This document shows, piece after piece, positions 10,101-24,900 of a stretch of DNA of 64,000 nucleotides; the stretch's first letter is position 1, and every line of letters begins with the position of its first letter. Under the pieces are notes generated by a model, which saw nothing but the letters and a program-made list of their open reading frames with translations, had not been told where the DNA came from and ran no database searches. The stretch spans positions 1,364,001 to 1,428,000 of the forward strand of contig JAPXFQ010000166.1 in assembly GCA_028564705.1 (NCBI GenBank), read 5' to 3'. The position numbers were made by a program, and so were the translations under genes. This stretch comes from Apricaphanius iberus (lineage: Eukaryota; Chordata; Actinopteri; Cyprinodontiformes; Aphaniidae).

Positions 10101-13100
10101 AAGGTTCGCAGAGTGATCCTCCTCATTCAAAGAGTCAAAATCTCTGATAACGACCGGGAGAAACAATAAATCAAGCTACAGTATTCAGGTACACAGGAAC
10201 TGGACATTTAGGTAAAAACAATTGATCCTTTATCATAATATGCTGTAAATTTCAGAAATCTGCCTGCTGTTCTTGGTTCACATTTACCCCAAGAGTCTTT
10301 AGTAACCCATTTACCTATGGCCTAAATATTCCTTTATGCATCCAGGAATAACCAGACAGGAATGTGGCAGCTAGAAACAGAGACCCTTTGAAGGAATTAT
10401 TTTTTGGCAAATCCTTCATTTCTGCACGTCAGGTGACTGGTGCTGAGTGAATGTAAGATAATGAAGACATGGGCAGTCAGTACAAGCACAATGGCTTTGT
10501 TTAACACAGAAAAATATTTTAACCCAAACTTACAGTCTTACAGGCCTTGTTCATAGCTCATAAGTATTAGATTTAAAAAAAAGGGCCAGTAATAGAAGCA
10601 AAAGAGGCTCTGAGGTGTTTTATTCACTGATGGTGTGCAGACATAAGGAGGATAAATGTAAAGAGAACAGAATCCTAGCAGCAGCACACACACAAACATC
10701 AGTATCTCTCTCTTCAATGGGAAACTGCTCCCCTCCTCCTCCGCAGTCTGTGCTGCTGACAGGACTGCATATAAACGGACAAAAACAGGAGGGAATGCCA
10801 GAGGTTACTGGAAATGTACAGTTCCACTAAAAACTGCAACTACAAGTGCCAAGGTACGGAGGCAATAATTAAAGAGGCGAGGGGATATATTTAGGCTTGT
10901 AAATGTGCTAATCTACAGTCAATTGGGTATTGTTTGTTTGTTTTAAAGGAGTTGGTTTTACCCCCCATTCCAGAGTTAGACCCAGAAAGGAAGCTCCCAA
11001 TAAAAAAAAGTATCAAAAACAACTCTTATTATTCCGTTTTCTCCTTTTGTTTCAAAAAAAACAAAAGTAAGCAATTCTTTCATCCTTAAACCCATAAAAC
11101 CTTAAGCTGTATAGGCCAAAACTTTGTTAAATCCCCATTTCCCAGCTTTTGCTTCTCAATATTCTTCATGATGCCAATGTTTTCTGTGACATTTAACATG
11201 TTTGGCTTTATTATCTTTGTCATGTGTGGGGATACTCCATCCAACCCTAATTTTACATAAATTTGTCTGCTTACTTACATGTTTTGTTTTATTTTGTTTT
11301 CTGTCAGACAGGCAGTATGTTTCTTTAAGAAATAAATACATATGGTTAAATTATTGCTTATCTGCTTAGTAAAATATGAGATTCTAAAATACAACGGTTT
11401 GAAATAGGAAACGGAAGCTAAACATGGCGTTAATATCTAACACCATCTGTTACATACATCAACTGGGGTTTAAATCTGTGAATAAGGGCACACAGGGCAA
11501 AGCCACTTCTCCAAGAAGATGTCAAGTCTGTGATTGACACGTTCTTGTAGCCCTCCGTCTGTTTCTGGCACCAGGTAAGAAGTCGCGACGGCCGGATGTC
11601 AGACTCTGTAAAATAAGAAATAAAAACAGTACAGTATAATTTTTCTAAAATGAGAGACACATATCTTCAGGTTATTTACATTCTATGAAATTTGCAGATA
11701 AACAGAAAATAATGTAATAGCAGCGTAAGAGGAACAGTGCGCTATTAAATAAGGAAGTGAATACTGAGGTGAGAAGTGTCTGTACCTGATTATTTATGCA
11801 GTCTAAATTAAATGCTATTTGTTATCAAAAACATAATGTAATATTGAACCTGGATAAGGAAATCTGTGTGTTTATCCGCTCTCTGTAAATAAATCTTCCT
11901 TAAACTAAAGTTTATTCATATTATGAAGTGTTTATGAGTTTGAATAGGAGCAAAGCAAACAGAAAAAACTGGTGCCAGTCTGTTGACTCCTTGCCTCGTC
12001 TGTAGAGATTGACAGGCCGACGTATGGTAGCAGCGCGCTCCAGAGAGGAGGAGTTAAGCTCTCCAGTGATGTACAGGTGACGCACCTAAAGAAAAAAGAC
12101 ACCTCAAATAAAAATGTATCCACTCTAGATGTTTGGAGAATTGAGGTTGTAGAAAATAAGCTTACTTGGAGGGGTCTAATGCAGGAGGAGTTGAGGTTTG
12201 GGTATCGAGTTGAAGGGTCTATGGTGTACTGGTCAAAGTTTTTTGCTATGTTTTCAGGAGTAGTTTGTGGTAGAAGTCGATAAATACTCTCTCTAAAGTA
12301 ACAAAAAAACATGTTTTATGAATTCATAAAGAAAAGTTGAACTTGGTAATAAACAAAAACACCGCTAATGAGTTTCAGACACAAAGTGCATGTACCTTTC
12401 TGCCAGAACCTCCAGAACCGTCCGACCTTGAGCCCAGCTCCTTACCATCCAGGCTGTGTCAAATGCAGCCAGGAAGCCTCGAGCACAACCAGTTCCCATT
12501 GGCCAGAAGGGCTGCAGCAAGGGCAAAAGCATAAAACACTGTGTCATTACATGGAAAAATCTAATTTTCAGTATCACAAATATACAGTTATTCATTCATT
12601 TCTTGAAATTCAGGTTACATTTAGACATTTCCAAGAAGCAGTGTGGCTTGATTTTGAGTATCAAAATATGCAAAACAAAACATTATCTGCATGACTGGGT
12701 GTTACTTGGTAATGATGTTTCAAGAGGTTAAATCACATTTAATGATTGCACAAAAAAGATTATGAACAATAAAACTATTCATGTGTGGCAAAAAAAAGAA
12801 AGGAGTAAAATGTTGTTTTTCAGGCTTGTCTGAAATTTAGGAACATGCTTCCAGTCCTCCAGTAATTTTGTTTTGCAGTATCTCATACCATAGATCCGAC
12901 TTCATACAGTAGATATTCCAAAAATGTTTTAATAACCATTGTCTGTAAAAGCAGACAGACTTCCTGTACATGTTCCCATAGGCAACGTCTCCCTGAAAGT
13001 AGCACTATTTACTACCCGCATATCTGCTGAGAGCACTAGGATTATTCTAGGTACGAAAATAAGGTAAGTCACTTTCAGGTTTCCACATAATAGACCATAA

Positions 13101-16100
13101 CCTGCCCAAGAGATATCCTCCCAATTTATCTGGTAGAGATAACTTCAGACTCAAATACTTCCAATTTATTCACTTGTTTCTCAAGCTGACAGCATCTGTA
13201 ATTAGTCTATTTACTGCAATGATACTGTCTCACCCTCCCTTGCTTTACCTTACCTCCAGCAGACTGTCACCAACTAGCGCCACCAGCAGTTGGTGTCCAG
13301 ATCTCTCCCTGACGAGAGCAGCATTCTCAGACGCGTGCATGCTTGTGAAGTCAAACATAGCCACATCTGGCTGCCCACAGTGGTTCATGGCGTAATCGAG
13401 AGTGGGAAGTTGGTAGTTGGTGCCAAAGTCAGCAGCCTCTCGGGCGTAGCTCAGGAGAGCTTCCTGGTTGACATTTTCACTGCTCAGCAACATCTGAGTG
13501 TCCATGTAATCCTGTTCAAATGGAAACGGACAAAATAAAAAAATCCAGAAAATAAAGTTTTAGTTTAGCTCAGAGAATCATTTTGAATTTTCTGAGTTCA
13601 TTTTGAATGAACTCCATTTTCAAAGTGTACCATGGTTACAAAAAACTACAGTTTCTAAAACCCCAACATTTTGGATCAGACATTTCCTATCATTTAAAGC
13701 AATTTTCACAGGCGTGCCATAGATAATGCAGATTATCCGCATATGGAACACAGGTTAACAATCTGCCTTTGTCTCTGTTTACTGTGAGCAGACAGTAAGT
13801 TGCCAGTGCTAACATATCTGCTCCTAACATTACTTTAAAAAGAGCCAAATAACAAAAACTTTATATTTCTATCTCAATTAGAACTTATTCTTTATAAAGA
13901 TATATTTCTATATATATTATATATATTTTATAACTGTGGATGTTTAATAAAAAATCTTGACATCTTTACCAAAAGCCCCTCTTTTTTGCCGCTTACATTG
14001 CTGATTCTATGGACTATCAATAAACTTACATGTTTTCCTTGATAGCCCTTAAATCTTTTGCTGCATTACAATTAAAAAGGAGATAAAAAATCTAATATAA
14101 ATGATAAGATAGTTAAAAATCTTTGCCAAACAATTGTGGAAAAGTCCATTATTATTTTTAAAAGCTAAAATTAATCATTGCTTATACTGTTTTGTTTTGT
14201 AAAAAACTGCTATCATTACATAACAACATTAGTTGATTGTACTACTTAGCTGAAAAATGAATTGCACTAATCAAGTTCAGTAGAGATAACTTGGTAGGCA
14301 TAGTAAAACAATGGGGTGGTGCCTAATTCAAAACTGTTCCTGGTCACATCGTAATCCACCAATTAGGTCAGAAGAGAAGGACCAACCAATCAATAACCAC
14401 ACCCTGCATCCAATGTCGAGTTAGTTATACTCAACATTTTTAGTTTCAGCTTGTGTAAAAACATAAGTGGTATAGGGCAACGGGTTTCCACGTGATTTGC
14501 CAGTAAAGTTAACTAATTGCAGCTGAGAAGATACTTTCTTTTTTCAATTAATTGTAACATATATTTTAAGTATTTAACACAACAATATTAATATTATAAA
14601 GTGGAAAATTGGTTTTATTTTCAGTTTATAATACATGCCAAGTACACATAGCTCTGAAAGCAGGATATGTTAATTTTTATGAATGAAAATAGAAAATTAC
14701 TCTTGAGTTTAAATTTTATTTAATAACATCCCAGCTATCGTCATTCAAGAGTAAGATAAAACATTAAGACAGCTTGATGTTCTTCATACCAAAACTTACA
14801 ATTAAACTAAATAAATATCAATTACTCAAATGTATTAGATTAAAAGGGAAACAAATCACATAAAAAATAAAATAAAAGCTAAACATAAAGTAAAAACATC
14901 ACAACTGACTTACATTGATGACAACTTTTTTGTCCAGCAGACTCTGTTTCTTAGCCGTCATGACAAAGTAATGTGTGTTGTCTTTGTAATAAACAATGTT
15001 CTCCAGATCAATGCCTGCAAAAAAAGAAAAGCATCTCAACATACTTAATCCATAGTTCATAAAAAAAACCAAAAAACTCATGAGGCGAATGGTTATAATA
15101 TGAATAATTAAATTCATCAAACTTGTCTCAAATTTCCATTTTATTTTGCTGATTTTATTTCTGTATTTTTTATTTATTTAGCATCTTTAGATCAGTTACA
15201 AACCTTTACGTTTGTTATAAGTGTTATAAATGTTGTTGTAAGTCTCTAAACAGAACAAAACCCAGTAGTATTCTACTGGACAACCCAGTTTGGACCAGGT
15301 GTTTTATTTGCACTGAGCAATTCAGAAATTATTTTCATCTGTAAACATTCTAGTCCGTTTATCTCACCTGTCTCCTCTTTGAGGTCAAGAAAGAACTTCT
15401 GGTTGAAAATGAATGCCACTCCGCTGATCTCCTCTACTTTGGCCTCCGCTGTTGTGTTCCTGTTGATAAAGTTTGCTGTGATGGCAATGGCTAGTTTGCC
15501 TCTGAACTCTTTCCTTTTGAAACCTGGAATAAAACAGAAATCAAAGAGGCGTAAAGAGTTTAGTGGGAATGCTGGTCTTCCCAGAAAGATTAAGCTTTTA
15601 ACTCATCTGTTCAGACCAAAAGAAATCCAACCTCAAACCATAATTATGAGGCATTTATTTTAGGAGAAGAAAGAGCTGAGCCAGGGAACAGAGGTCACAT
15701 TCTCTAAGAAACATTATAATCATGCTTATAATGAAAAGGAATTACCTTCTAGTAATTAATCTTTTTGACTAAGTATTTAAAGTATTTTTTTACAGTTTTA
15801 CTAGCCTACATCTTTAACAATACTCCCTAAAATATTTATTGATTTTAACAGAATTGGGGGCACAGTAACAAGCCTGAGCTGCGTTGTCCCCAAAATGTCA
15901 CTTGATTGCTCTTTCCCAAAGGCAGCAGCACTGAACACGTCTGATTGTATTTAACTGTGTTACCATAAGCAGCAAACAAGCAAACGGGCAGCGGTAAAGA
16001 AAGTAATTTTCCCTCCAGCTTATTCATGATTACGGAATGAGCTAAACGTGTTCAGTTTGGGCCAAAAAGTCCTTTTAAGGAATAAGCATTTGGTCCAAAT

Positions 16101-18948
16101 TAGTTGTTCTATGACAGCATTTTTTAAAGAAAAACTGAAAAGAGTCGAGAGTTGGAGCTCCTCCATCATGAATGGATCAGCTTCGGTTCTATTTATGTTT
16201 AGCGTTCCCCAGTGAGAGAGATGACTTCATACAAGCACAAATGAGAACAAGTTTAATCTTGGACAAGGAAAAATATACATTACCGTGTTAAAGCCTTGAG
16301 TCATCTCTCATTGTTTTCTATTTTGCTTCCAAGGAGCCAGACCTTCTTGTAATCTTTTAAAGAGGTCTAAGTCAATATCGATCAAAAGTTTTTGAAGCTC
16401 TTTCAAAGGTTATTTGACTTTTGACCTTTTTTTTTACATCCAGAACAAGCAGATTTGTGAAGGAATGTTTGTTTCTTTATAAGTCTAACCACTTTGCTGT
16501 TTTTTCCCCTTTTTCAGAAGATCTGACTTTGAAATGTTTGTTCGCTGTAGAAGGTTCAACTTTGTCCTCCAATTGATTACTTTATTTATTTATTCAAGCA
16601 TAAACATGGTACCATTTTCAGGAAAAAGAACTGGACTGAAAATATGAGAAAGAGAACCAGTTCTATTTGTTTATCAATATTATGGCGTCATCAAACATCT
16701 GGGGTAGCAAGTTTAATACTGAGATGAAGAGCAGTGATGAGGTTTTTGCACTTTTATTGATTTCCTACAGTTTATTTTTGTCATGCTTCAGTGTTTTAGC
16801 TCATTAAAGAATATAATACCAGGTGAAAGATTTAATAAAAATAATGATTTACTTAATTAAGGAAAAAAGTAATTGAAACCATCCACACATATTCTAAAAA
16901 GTAGCTGACTCACAAAGTCACAAAATCTAAATCAGACTGAAGCTGCATCCGTAACCTTTCATGGGGTCAGCAGTGAGAACACAGTGGCTAGTTGTCTAGG
17001 GTGCAGTTCGCGAATGTGCCCATTTCAAAACGGCATTTCTACCAAAGACTGTAAAAAAGAATAGACAGCGCCTTCTCACTCCTCCCCGTTTACCAGAATG
17101 ACACGCTTTCATGGGGGAATTCATGGCGGATTCACAGACTCCTCTTCCCCAGCTCTGACGAAGCATGTTCCTAAAAAGGGCATAGGGGCGGGATCTTCAC
17201 TGTAGACTCTGCCCTCGCGGGGCGTGTATGACTGCTGCAGTATCTGCACTCCTCCGATGGTTCTCCTTTTTCTCAAACCTCAAAAGGTAAGAACTAGTCA
17301 CTTGAAATAATTATTAAAATGTAGTGTTGCTATAATTAAAGTCCAACGAAACAGCCTGTCTGTCAAAGTCCGGCCCCCTCATTAATTATGCAAGGTTTTT
17401 AAAAATTATCTTACGAAAACCAGGCTGGTGCCTATGTTTTTGACGAGCCCAGCGTTATCTCAGGAAGAATATGTAGCCATAGAAAGTTTTAAAAAATGGG
17501 CACCAGGCATTAAAGTTGTTTTTAACTTGTCTAAAGTCCAATGCTTTTCAATGGGGGCCTAGCGGCCAAATGGAGGTACTACAGCAATGGAGGAGCAATG
17601 ACGGCCTCCATGGTATGCGGTCACAAAGCAGAGCAGCCAGCGGCCATTGCTTTCTACCCGACGTCATTACGCAACGTAAACGCACATGAATAACGCATAT
17701 CAAAATAAACTTTCGGAAGAGGTTTTTGTACTCACATGCGCGAGTCTTTTTCCTTTCGGCCATTTTCGTTATTTTACGTGAGGTGGGCCGGGCGACTTGA
17801 ATTGATGGCGTCTTGTGGCGCAACGGATTGTGGGATGGCACATAGCTCCTAATCGCCAGTTAGTTAGCATCAGAGGTCCCTATGCTAAAGTGGCTATGAT
17901 AGTTAGCATACAGGCCACTTTCCCTAACTCCTTCCTAACTGGAAGCCCAATTCGGATGCATCTTATCATGGTGGACGCTGAAGCACATCCGGTTTGGCGT
18001 AAGACCTCTTACCAATTTAGTGGTTTCGGATGCAGCCTGAGAGCCATTGTCCCTAAATTGAGAAAAACAGTGGTCGGTCAATTCAATTACTCTAAGAACG
18101 CATAACTCATCCAGGAAGTCACAACCAAGCATTGATCAATCAGTGCCAGTTTGACTCCCCCCAGGTATGACCACTGTCCAATGGCAAAGTCCAACTTCTT
18201 GCCCAAGGATTGGGCCTTACTTATAATTTGATTGAATTTCTGCAATTCCTTATATAAGGGATGGCATCTGTCCTCCCTTCATCATCCACAGGTTAAACAA
18301 AATGCTGATACCCATCTCCTAACGCAGGGGTCCCCAACTCCAGGACTAAAGGGCCGGTGGCCTACCAGTTTTAGATGTGTCTCTATCCAACACAGCTGAT
18401 TAAAATTGTCCAACTTCCTCCTCGGCATGGCAAAGTTCTGCAGAGGCCTACTAACGAGCCGTCATTTGATTCTGGTGTGTTGAACCAGGGAAAGACCTAA
18501 CACCAGAAGGATACTGGCCCTCGAGGCCTGGAGTTGGGGACCCCTGTCCTAACGGGTAAAAGGCAACGCAAGCACATAGCAGCAGTGCTGGCGTTGCTTT
18601 CCTGGCTTCCTGTCGAATACAGACCCCATTTCAAGAACTTGCTATTACTGTTTTTGTGCTTTTGTCCCACTTTTCCCCAAGACAATTTACAAATTCACAC
18701 TCCATCAAGAACTCTAGAGTCAAAAAATCAAATGTTTCTTTTCATTCCAAGATCTAAATTGAAGATGATCATGCATTTGCAGTAGTTGCCTCTGGATCAG
18801 CTATCTATACATATTAGATATCTTCAGACTATAGACCATTTTAAGAAACCTTTGAAGGCCTGTTTCTGCTCACTTTGACTTTATTTAAAATTGATCAAAT
18901 GTGGGTCTGCATTTGAGCTGTTATTGTTTGATGTTTTATAGTTTTTAA

Positions 18949-18996
<48 letters not shown>

Positions 18997-21900
18997 CTTG
19001 CTTGCTTAATATAAATTACTTTTGTGCAGCCTTTATTGATATTTATACAGTATATAAATAAAGTTGACATGGTACATGCTTCAAAAATGACTAAGCCTCC
19101 AAAGCGGCAGTTCCAATCAAAACCTCAAAATAGGCTAATACCACCGCTCTGCTAAGGCTGCTGCTGCCACAACCAGACAGGGAAAGTGGATGGGATGATG
19201 CATGATTGCCTCATCCCACATTTGCCAAAAAATACTTTGATATTCCCCGGAATACAAAATATTTTGTGAACTAACAAGACAAAAACAGAGTTATGGAAAG
19301 TGTTGGCACTCTTACAGCTACATATAAGTATCACAACAATTCAAAGAAAGAATATCATAACAATTAAATATGCTGACGGTAGTGTAATGGTCTGGGGTAA
19401 GGATGAAACAATACAACTTTTTTCAGACTAATACAATACCAATACTTGGATCTGAGTACTTGTTAATACCGAGTACAAATGCTGATACTTGTACTACATT
19501 AAAAAAATGCGTTGAATTGGAAGACAGGTTTTATTTTCTTCCCTGCTTGTTATAAAAGATGATGGTAAATCCAATTTAAAAATAGAATATTTTTTAAAAA
19601 ATGACCACAATGATAAAAAAAATTCAAAGTGAAAAAGAAAGATTTTCTGTGAAATTCTTGCAAATTTTCCACATTTTAAGTATCGGTTCATGTTATTGGT
19701 TAATTAACCAATTAACTCACCAATGTGAGCAAAATAGAACGGTATCGGCACAGATACCAGTATCGGTGCATCTGTATTCTGGGGCTGCTTTTTGACCTGA
19801 GTGACTTTCTGTGAACAATGGCATTAATTTTGCTCTCTGAACATCAGCAGGTTAATGTCTATGGCCCACAAGTTTTTTAAGGTTTTAGAATGACAGTAAA
19901 AATCAAGATTTACAACATGAATATACAAAACTTTCCAATGTGGCTGAAGTGAAACAATTCCCTGAGGAGGAATGGGCAAACATTTCTCCACAGCAGTGCA
20001 GAAGAATGAAGGCCATCTTCTAAAGTTGTAGTTGTCACCTAAGGTAGCACAACCAGTTATTAGGTTTAAATGGAAACTGGATTTTCACATAGGCCTGGTT
20101 GGTTTGGTAACTTCCTTTTTCTCTTAATGAATGAAATAATTATTTGCATTTACTCAGATTATCTTTATCTGAATGTAATTTTTTGGATCATCTAGTGTGT
20201 GACAAAATGCTATGTTATGTTAGTACTATGCTATTTAAAAAACTGGATGATCTGGGAGTAGCACCAGATTCCAGCCATCTGTCAACAAGCTCTTGTCATG
20301 TTTAAAGGTGCAGAACAGAACAAAAGCTTCCTGAACTTGTTCAAGCCTTTTTTTTTTTTTTTTTTTTTTGCTGCATCTCACCTTCCAGTGTGTTTCTCCG
20401 CCCATCTGCCCCCACCACCACATCAAACTCAAAGTTAGCCACCGGGTGATCAGCAGGTCGGATTGCGGCCCTCCACCCAATCGCTGAAAGACAGAAAACA
20501 ACTGGGAGTGTTGGGGAAAACCATTCTCATGGATACAGTTTTCATATCAAATTAATATTTTTCTTTCAGTGTGGATATCCTTCTACTCCATTCGAAAAAG
20601 GCAGAATGTTTCAGCAGAAGTGTGAGATGAGAGCAGGTGTTGCTTGCCAATTTGTTGTGTAATTTCACCATGTGGAAAATACCTTCCATGAAGTCAAGGG
20701 CACAGCTAAGTTAGTCACAACAGGACAGGAGGGATAAGTCCAGCCCTAAATTTAGCCAAAGCTAGCTGTTATCGACGTGTGGATATGAGAAGTGAACTGA
20801 CACCTTCTGTCTTATCATCCACTGAGCTGAAGGCCAGAGTGGGATGATGGCGGTTGAGTTGTCGTTGCACTGTGTTTAAATGTAATCGAAGCTGAGCTGA
20901 GGTTGTAAATAATATCCTTTCTAAAAAGCAAAAAAAGCCACTAGTTGGTATACTGAAGAGTTATAGATAGGTTGTATAAATAGCCCAAAAGGATCACTTA
21001 CAGAGAGATAAAGTAGCCGATCTTTCCTCATGATACACATGATGAAAATAAAACCTGCGCCAATATTTGGCTCATGTTTATTAGTGAGCGTCAAGGAAAT
21101 AACATTCTCCCAGACAAAATATTACTGGCTGCTTAAATCAGTTTAAATGTGGAGGAGAAGCAACACAGCAGGAATGTAAACAGAGATCCTCACGAAAGCT
21201 AAAAGCCACCTTTCTAACAGAAGGTTACATTTCTCAGCGTGATCCTGCTAAAAAGTCTCAGCTAGAAATATCCCAGCATCTCAAGATTCCCCTCATTTCT
21301 CCACCGTCTCGACCTTGTGTTTGAATATCAGAGCAAGGTGGAGGGTGTGATCGAGTACCTTGATTTTGCTGATCCTCAGGAGGTTCCAGCAGCTTAATAA
21401 ACTCCACGTTGATGTGAAACTCCACAGCAACGATCAGGGCCACCTTCAGGAGGATGAGCTGCAACTGCTGAATGCCTGGCAGGGACAGAAATACATCCAT
21501 GTTTAACGTGTTTGTTTTGCATCTTGTATTCGAGGACAGACTCTGCTTGTGTGCGATACATGTAGAACGTTACAATAAGCAGTGCCTCCAAATAATAGAC
21601 ACAGTCTCTCCTCAAAAATGGAGAAGAACATGCTACACTCAAGAGGTCAGTAAACTCTTTTTATTTGGGGGTTTGAAGTAACTATAGAGATGTATTTGCT
21701 TTTCAATTGGATTGGAGAAAACTCAATCTTGCCATTTTTCCAGTGTTTCTTTATGCATGTTTTGTGTGTGTATGTGTGTGTGCAATATCTGAAGAAAGAA
21801 AATGACCAGGTTTCAGGCTTCAGGGATATGCAATAAAAGGGGGACACCGAGGCTGAAGATGGCCTCACAGAAACAAATTATTCAGTGCATTGAAGGGTCT

Positions 21901-24900
21901 TATCTGAAAATATCTGTATATTACTGCTTCTGTCAGAGTGGGGTTTTGTTTGCAAACAGGCATATAAACTCCACATATATCGTACAGTTCATCATGCAGG
22001 ATAACACCAAAATCACAGCAGGCCAGGGATTTAGCAGCAGGCCAGCCTTTTTTTCCCCCTGTGAAGTCTAATACTCACTGATGTGGTCAATGGCTCCGGC
22101 ACAGAACTTTCCATAGAACTTTTTGGCACCGAGGCCCCGCAGGTCGTGGATGGTATAGGGCCACAGATGGAGCACGTTGTGTCTTGAAAAAGAGTCCCTC
22201 TTCTCAATCACGATCACCTTGGCACCCATCAACGCAAGCTCGATAGCGGTCCGCAAGCCACACGGACCTCCTCCGATGATGAGGCACTGACGAAGCAGGA
22301 ATGTCAAGATACGGCCGTTATTACAAACAGAAGACACGGAGAAATGACCTGCATCATGGTATAACATGGTATTATCGACAGAAGCCTGGCTGAAAACAGA
22401 GGAGAAAAGGCTTACTGAGGCTCACATTACACTTTTTTATAATGAGCACTGAAGTATTATAACACCAAGGAACTGCTGTGTACTTATCCACTAGTAAGAC
22501 ACTTTAAAGTATCTAATTTAGGAACAATTCAGCAAGATGAACTCTGATAATCAGTCCAGTCTGCACAAGATGCCTGCTGCATGAGTGATTAGATTATTGC
22601 CAGCAAGACTGCACAAAACAGAAAAGCATTTGTACATGCCAGAAGTGATGTATTTACTAGTAATTTGCCCAGAGGTACATAACTCAGGTGTTATTCACAA
22701 AACAGCTTCACCAAAAAAATGTATGAAGTCAGTTGGAGGTTTAGGCGCCTGTCTGAATATGTGTGGTTGAAACATGACATCATGGTCTTGAATGATAAAT
22801 GAAAGAGGTGACGCAAGTGTGTTGGCAAACGTCTCCTTCTTCTTTCCATTTGAACACATTAAGAAACTTTATGGAGAAAACTGAGCAGACGGGGTGTGGG
22901 ATCAGTTTTAAGTTTAAATCAGACTGAGCACATTTCCTGCAACGCTCAGCAGCCTCCTGTCTAAAAACCTTGACAAATTAGGACAAAAAAATCAATATAT
23001 CTCCTTTGCCTTTCCTAGAAAGACTCAGCTGTCCAACACACATAGAGAGCAGACAGAAAACTTGAATCCTGGCCTCACATGTAGCCAAAAATAGGATATT
23101 AAAAACGACAAGGAAGTTCCACATGCATCAGTTCCATGAGACAATTTACCCTCATGCAGCTTACAGCAATAAAGAAACATGCTTGACCATGGAAAACCTA
23201 CAAAGCATCCATGAAAACTAGATCAACGTGACATAAAAAAATCTCTGATTCAGTTTTCCACCCAGTACCCAAACTTCATATCCAGACGTCCTATTCTACA
23301 ACCATTTTGTACATTTCAGTAAAGTATTTCATATGCCTATACTGATACTTTCTGTAACTAAATAATCATCAAAATTCCTCATAATTTAATTACAACATAT
23401 TTTCTGAAGATTTTTAGAACATTCTTTTTTCAGCTGGTTGGGGTTCAAATTCCTTTTTGGGATCAGCTGACTCTTGTGAAACATGACAGTTATGACCCCT
23501 GACCAAACCAAAATGACTCTGAGTGACCTCCTATATCAGAGCAGCATAACCATACTTCCCAACAATAGATTTTATAAAAGGTTAGGAGAAATTTGCTTCA
23601 ATCATTGGTTGTCAATGCTGGTATGAAACAACCCTAATACTTGTACAAAAAGACAATGTTTATTTACATAGCACTATTCACACTGAAGATAATTTAAGGT
23701 GTGTTTTAGGATAATATGTGAACAAAGGTAAGCAAAACTACATTAAAAACAAGAAATAAAGTAAGAGAATATACCAAAAACAAGAAACATTCAAATTTAA
23801 AATAAAACTAACAAAATAAATGTCTGGAATTTCGGTAAAAGGTACATTTTATACGACCAAGCATACATTTTTTTACCTGCCTTCGGGATTTTAATTCTTG
23901 CTTTTATAAATAATACTAAAAATATGTTTTGTACCTGTTCATACTCCTTTGCAATAAACAACTACTAAATATAAATCTAATATCAAATATCTCCAGCAAG
24001 AGGATTGTATTATTGTATTGCATTGTATTAACATCTGTTTGCCTTTCATACTTCTCCAGCACCAACACAGAGAAAGGCGCTTTGTCTGTCCATAACCTGC
24101 CTTTCTCACTCTTCATAATAAGCTGCCTGAGGCTGTCAGGGTGACGTATCGTCAGATGTGAATCAAACATGCAGGTGGTGTACACATTGCCCTGACAAGT
24201 AAGAACTTACGGTTATTTTTCCACACAAAGCAGTACATAGTGTGCTGGCATGCAACCAGTTAACAACTGGATGACAACATCATTTACGGATCATAAAAGG
24301 AACTTAGCTTTGTATGATGCAGTTTCAAAGAGAGCCTATTGTTCTCTAAACTTGTGTCACTGTTTTGATTTCTATATCAGCCAAAAGCAGAAGTGTTTGT
24401 TTTTACACTTTCCACTCACTGATTAGTTTTTTTTTGTTTTTTTTTGTCTGAGCGCTTTTACCACATCTGCTGAGTCAGGACACTGGTTTCCTTTCTGTTC
24501 TCTCCACCTGTGACCCCTCTGTCCACCCACCATAACCTCACCCTGCCCTGACATTCATCAAACCCCGCCATTGTCAGGTTGATCTGAGTGCACTGGGAGA
24601 AGAGCAGATCATCCGTTGTCATTGGGCATTAGGCATAAGACAAAAGAGTTCTAAATTAAATATACTAATTATACTGTAAATAACCAATTTATGAACATAC
24701 ACTTACAAAACATATGGATAGAAACCTCTTCCAGCTACTTTTTTTATTCAGAAGTAAATCCCTTTAAAGTTTTTTTCAGGTCATTTAAAACTAAACAGAT
24801 CAAAGAACAATCATCAAACAAACAAATCAAGAAATACTGAATATAAAAAAATGTTTAGTTATTAAATTTGTTGTCATTAAATAAATTCAATGATATATCC

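Noticed and set aside
11995..12012. GT donors near the GC donor of the mical2 exon
   Set aside because: Using GTCAAC at about 11987 or others gives an out-of-frame join to the next exon.
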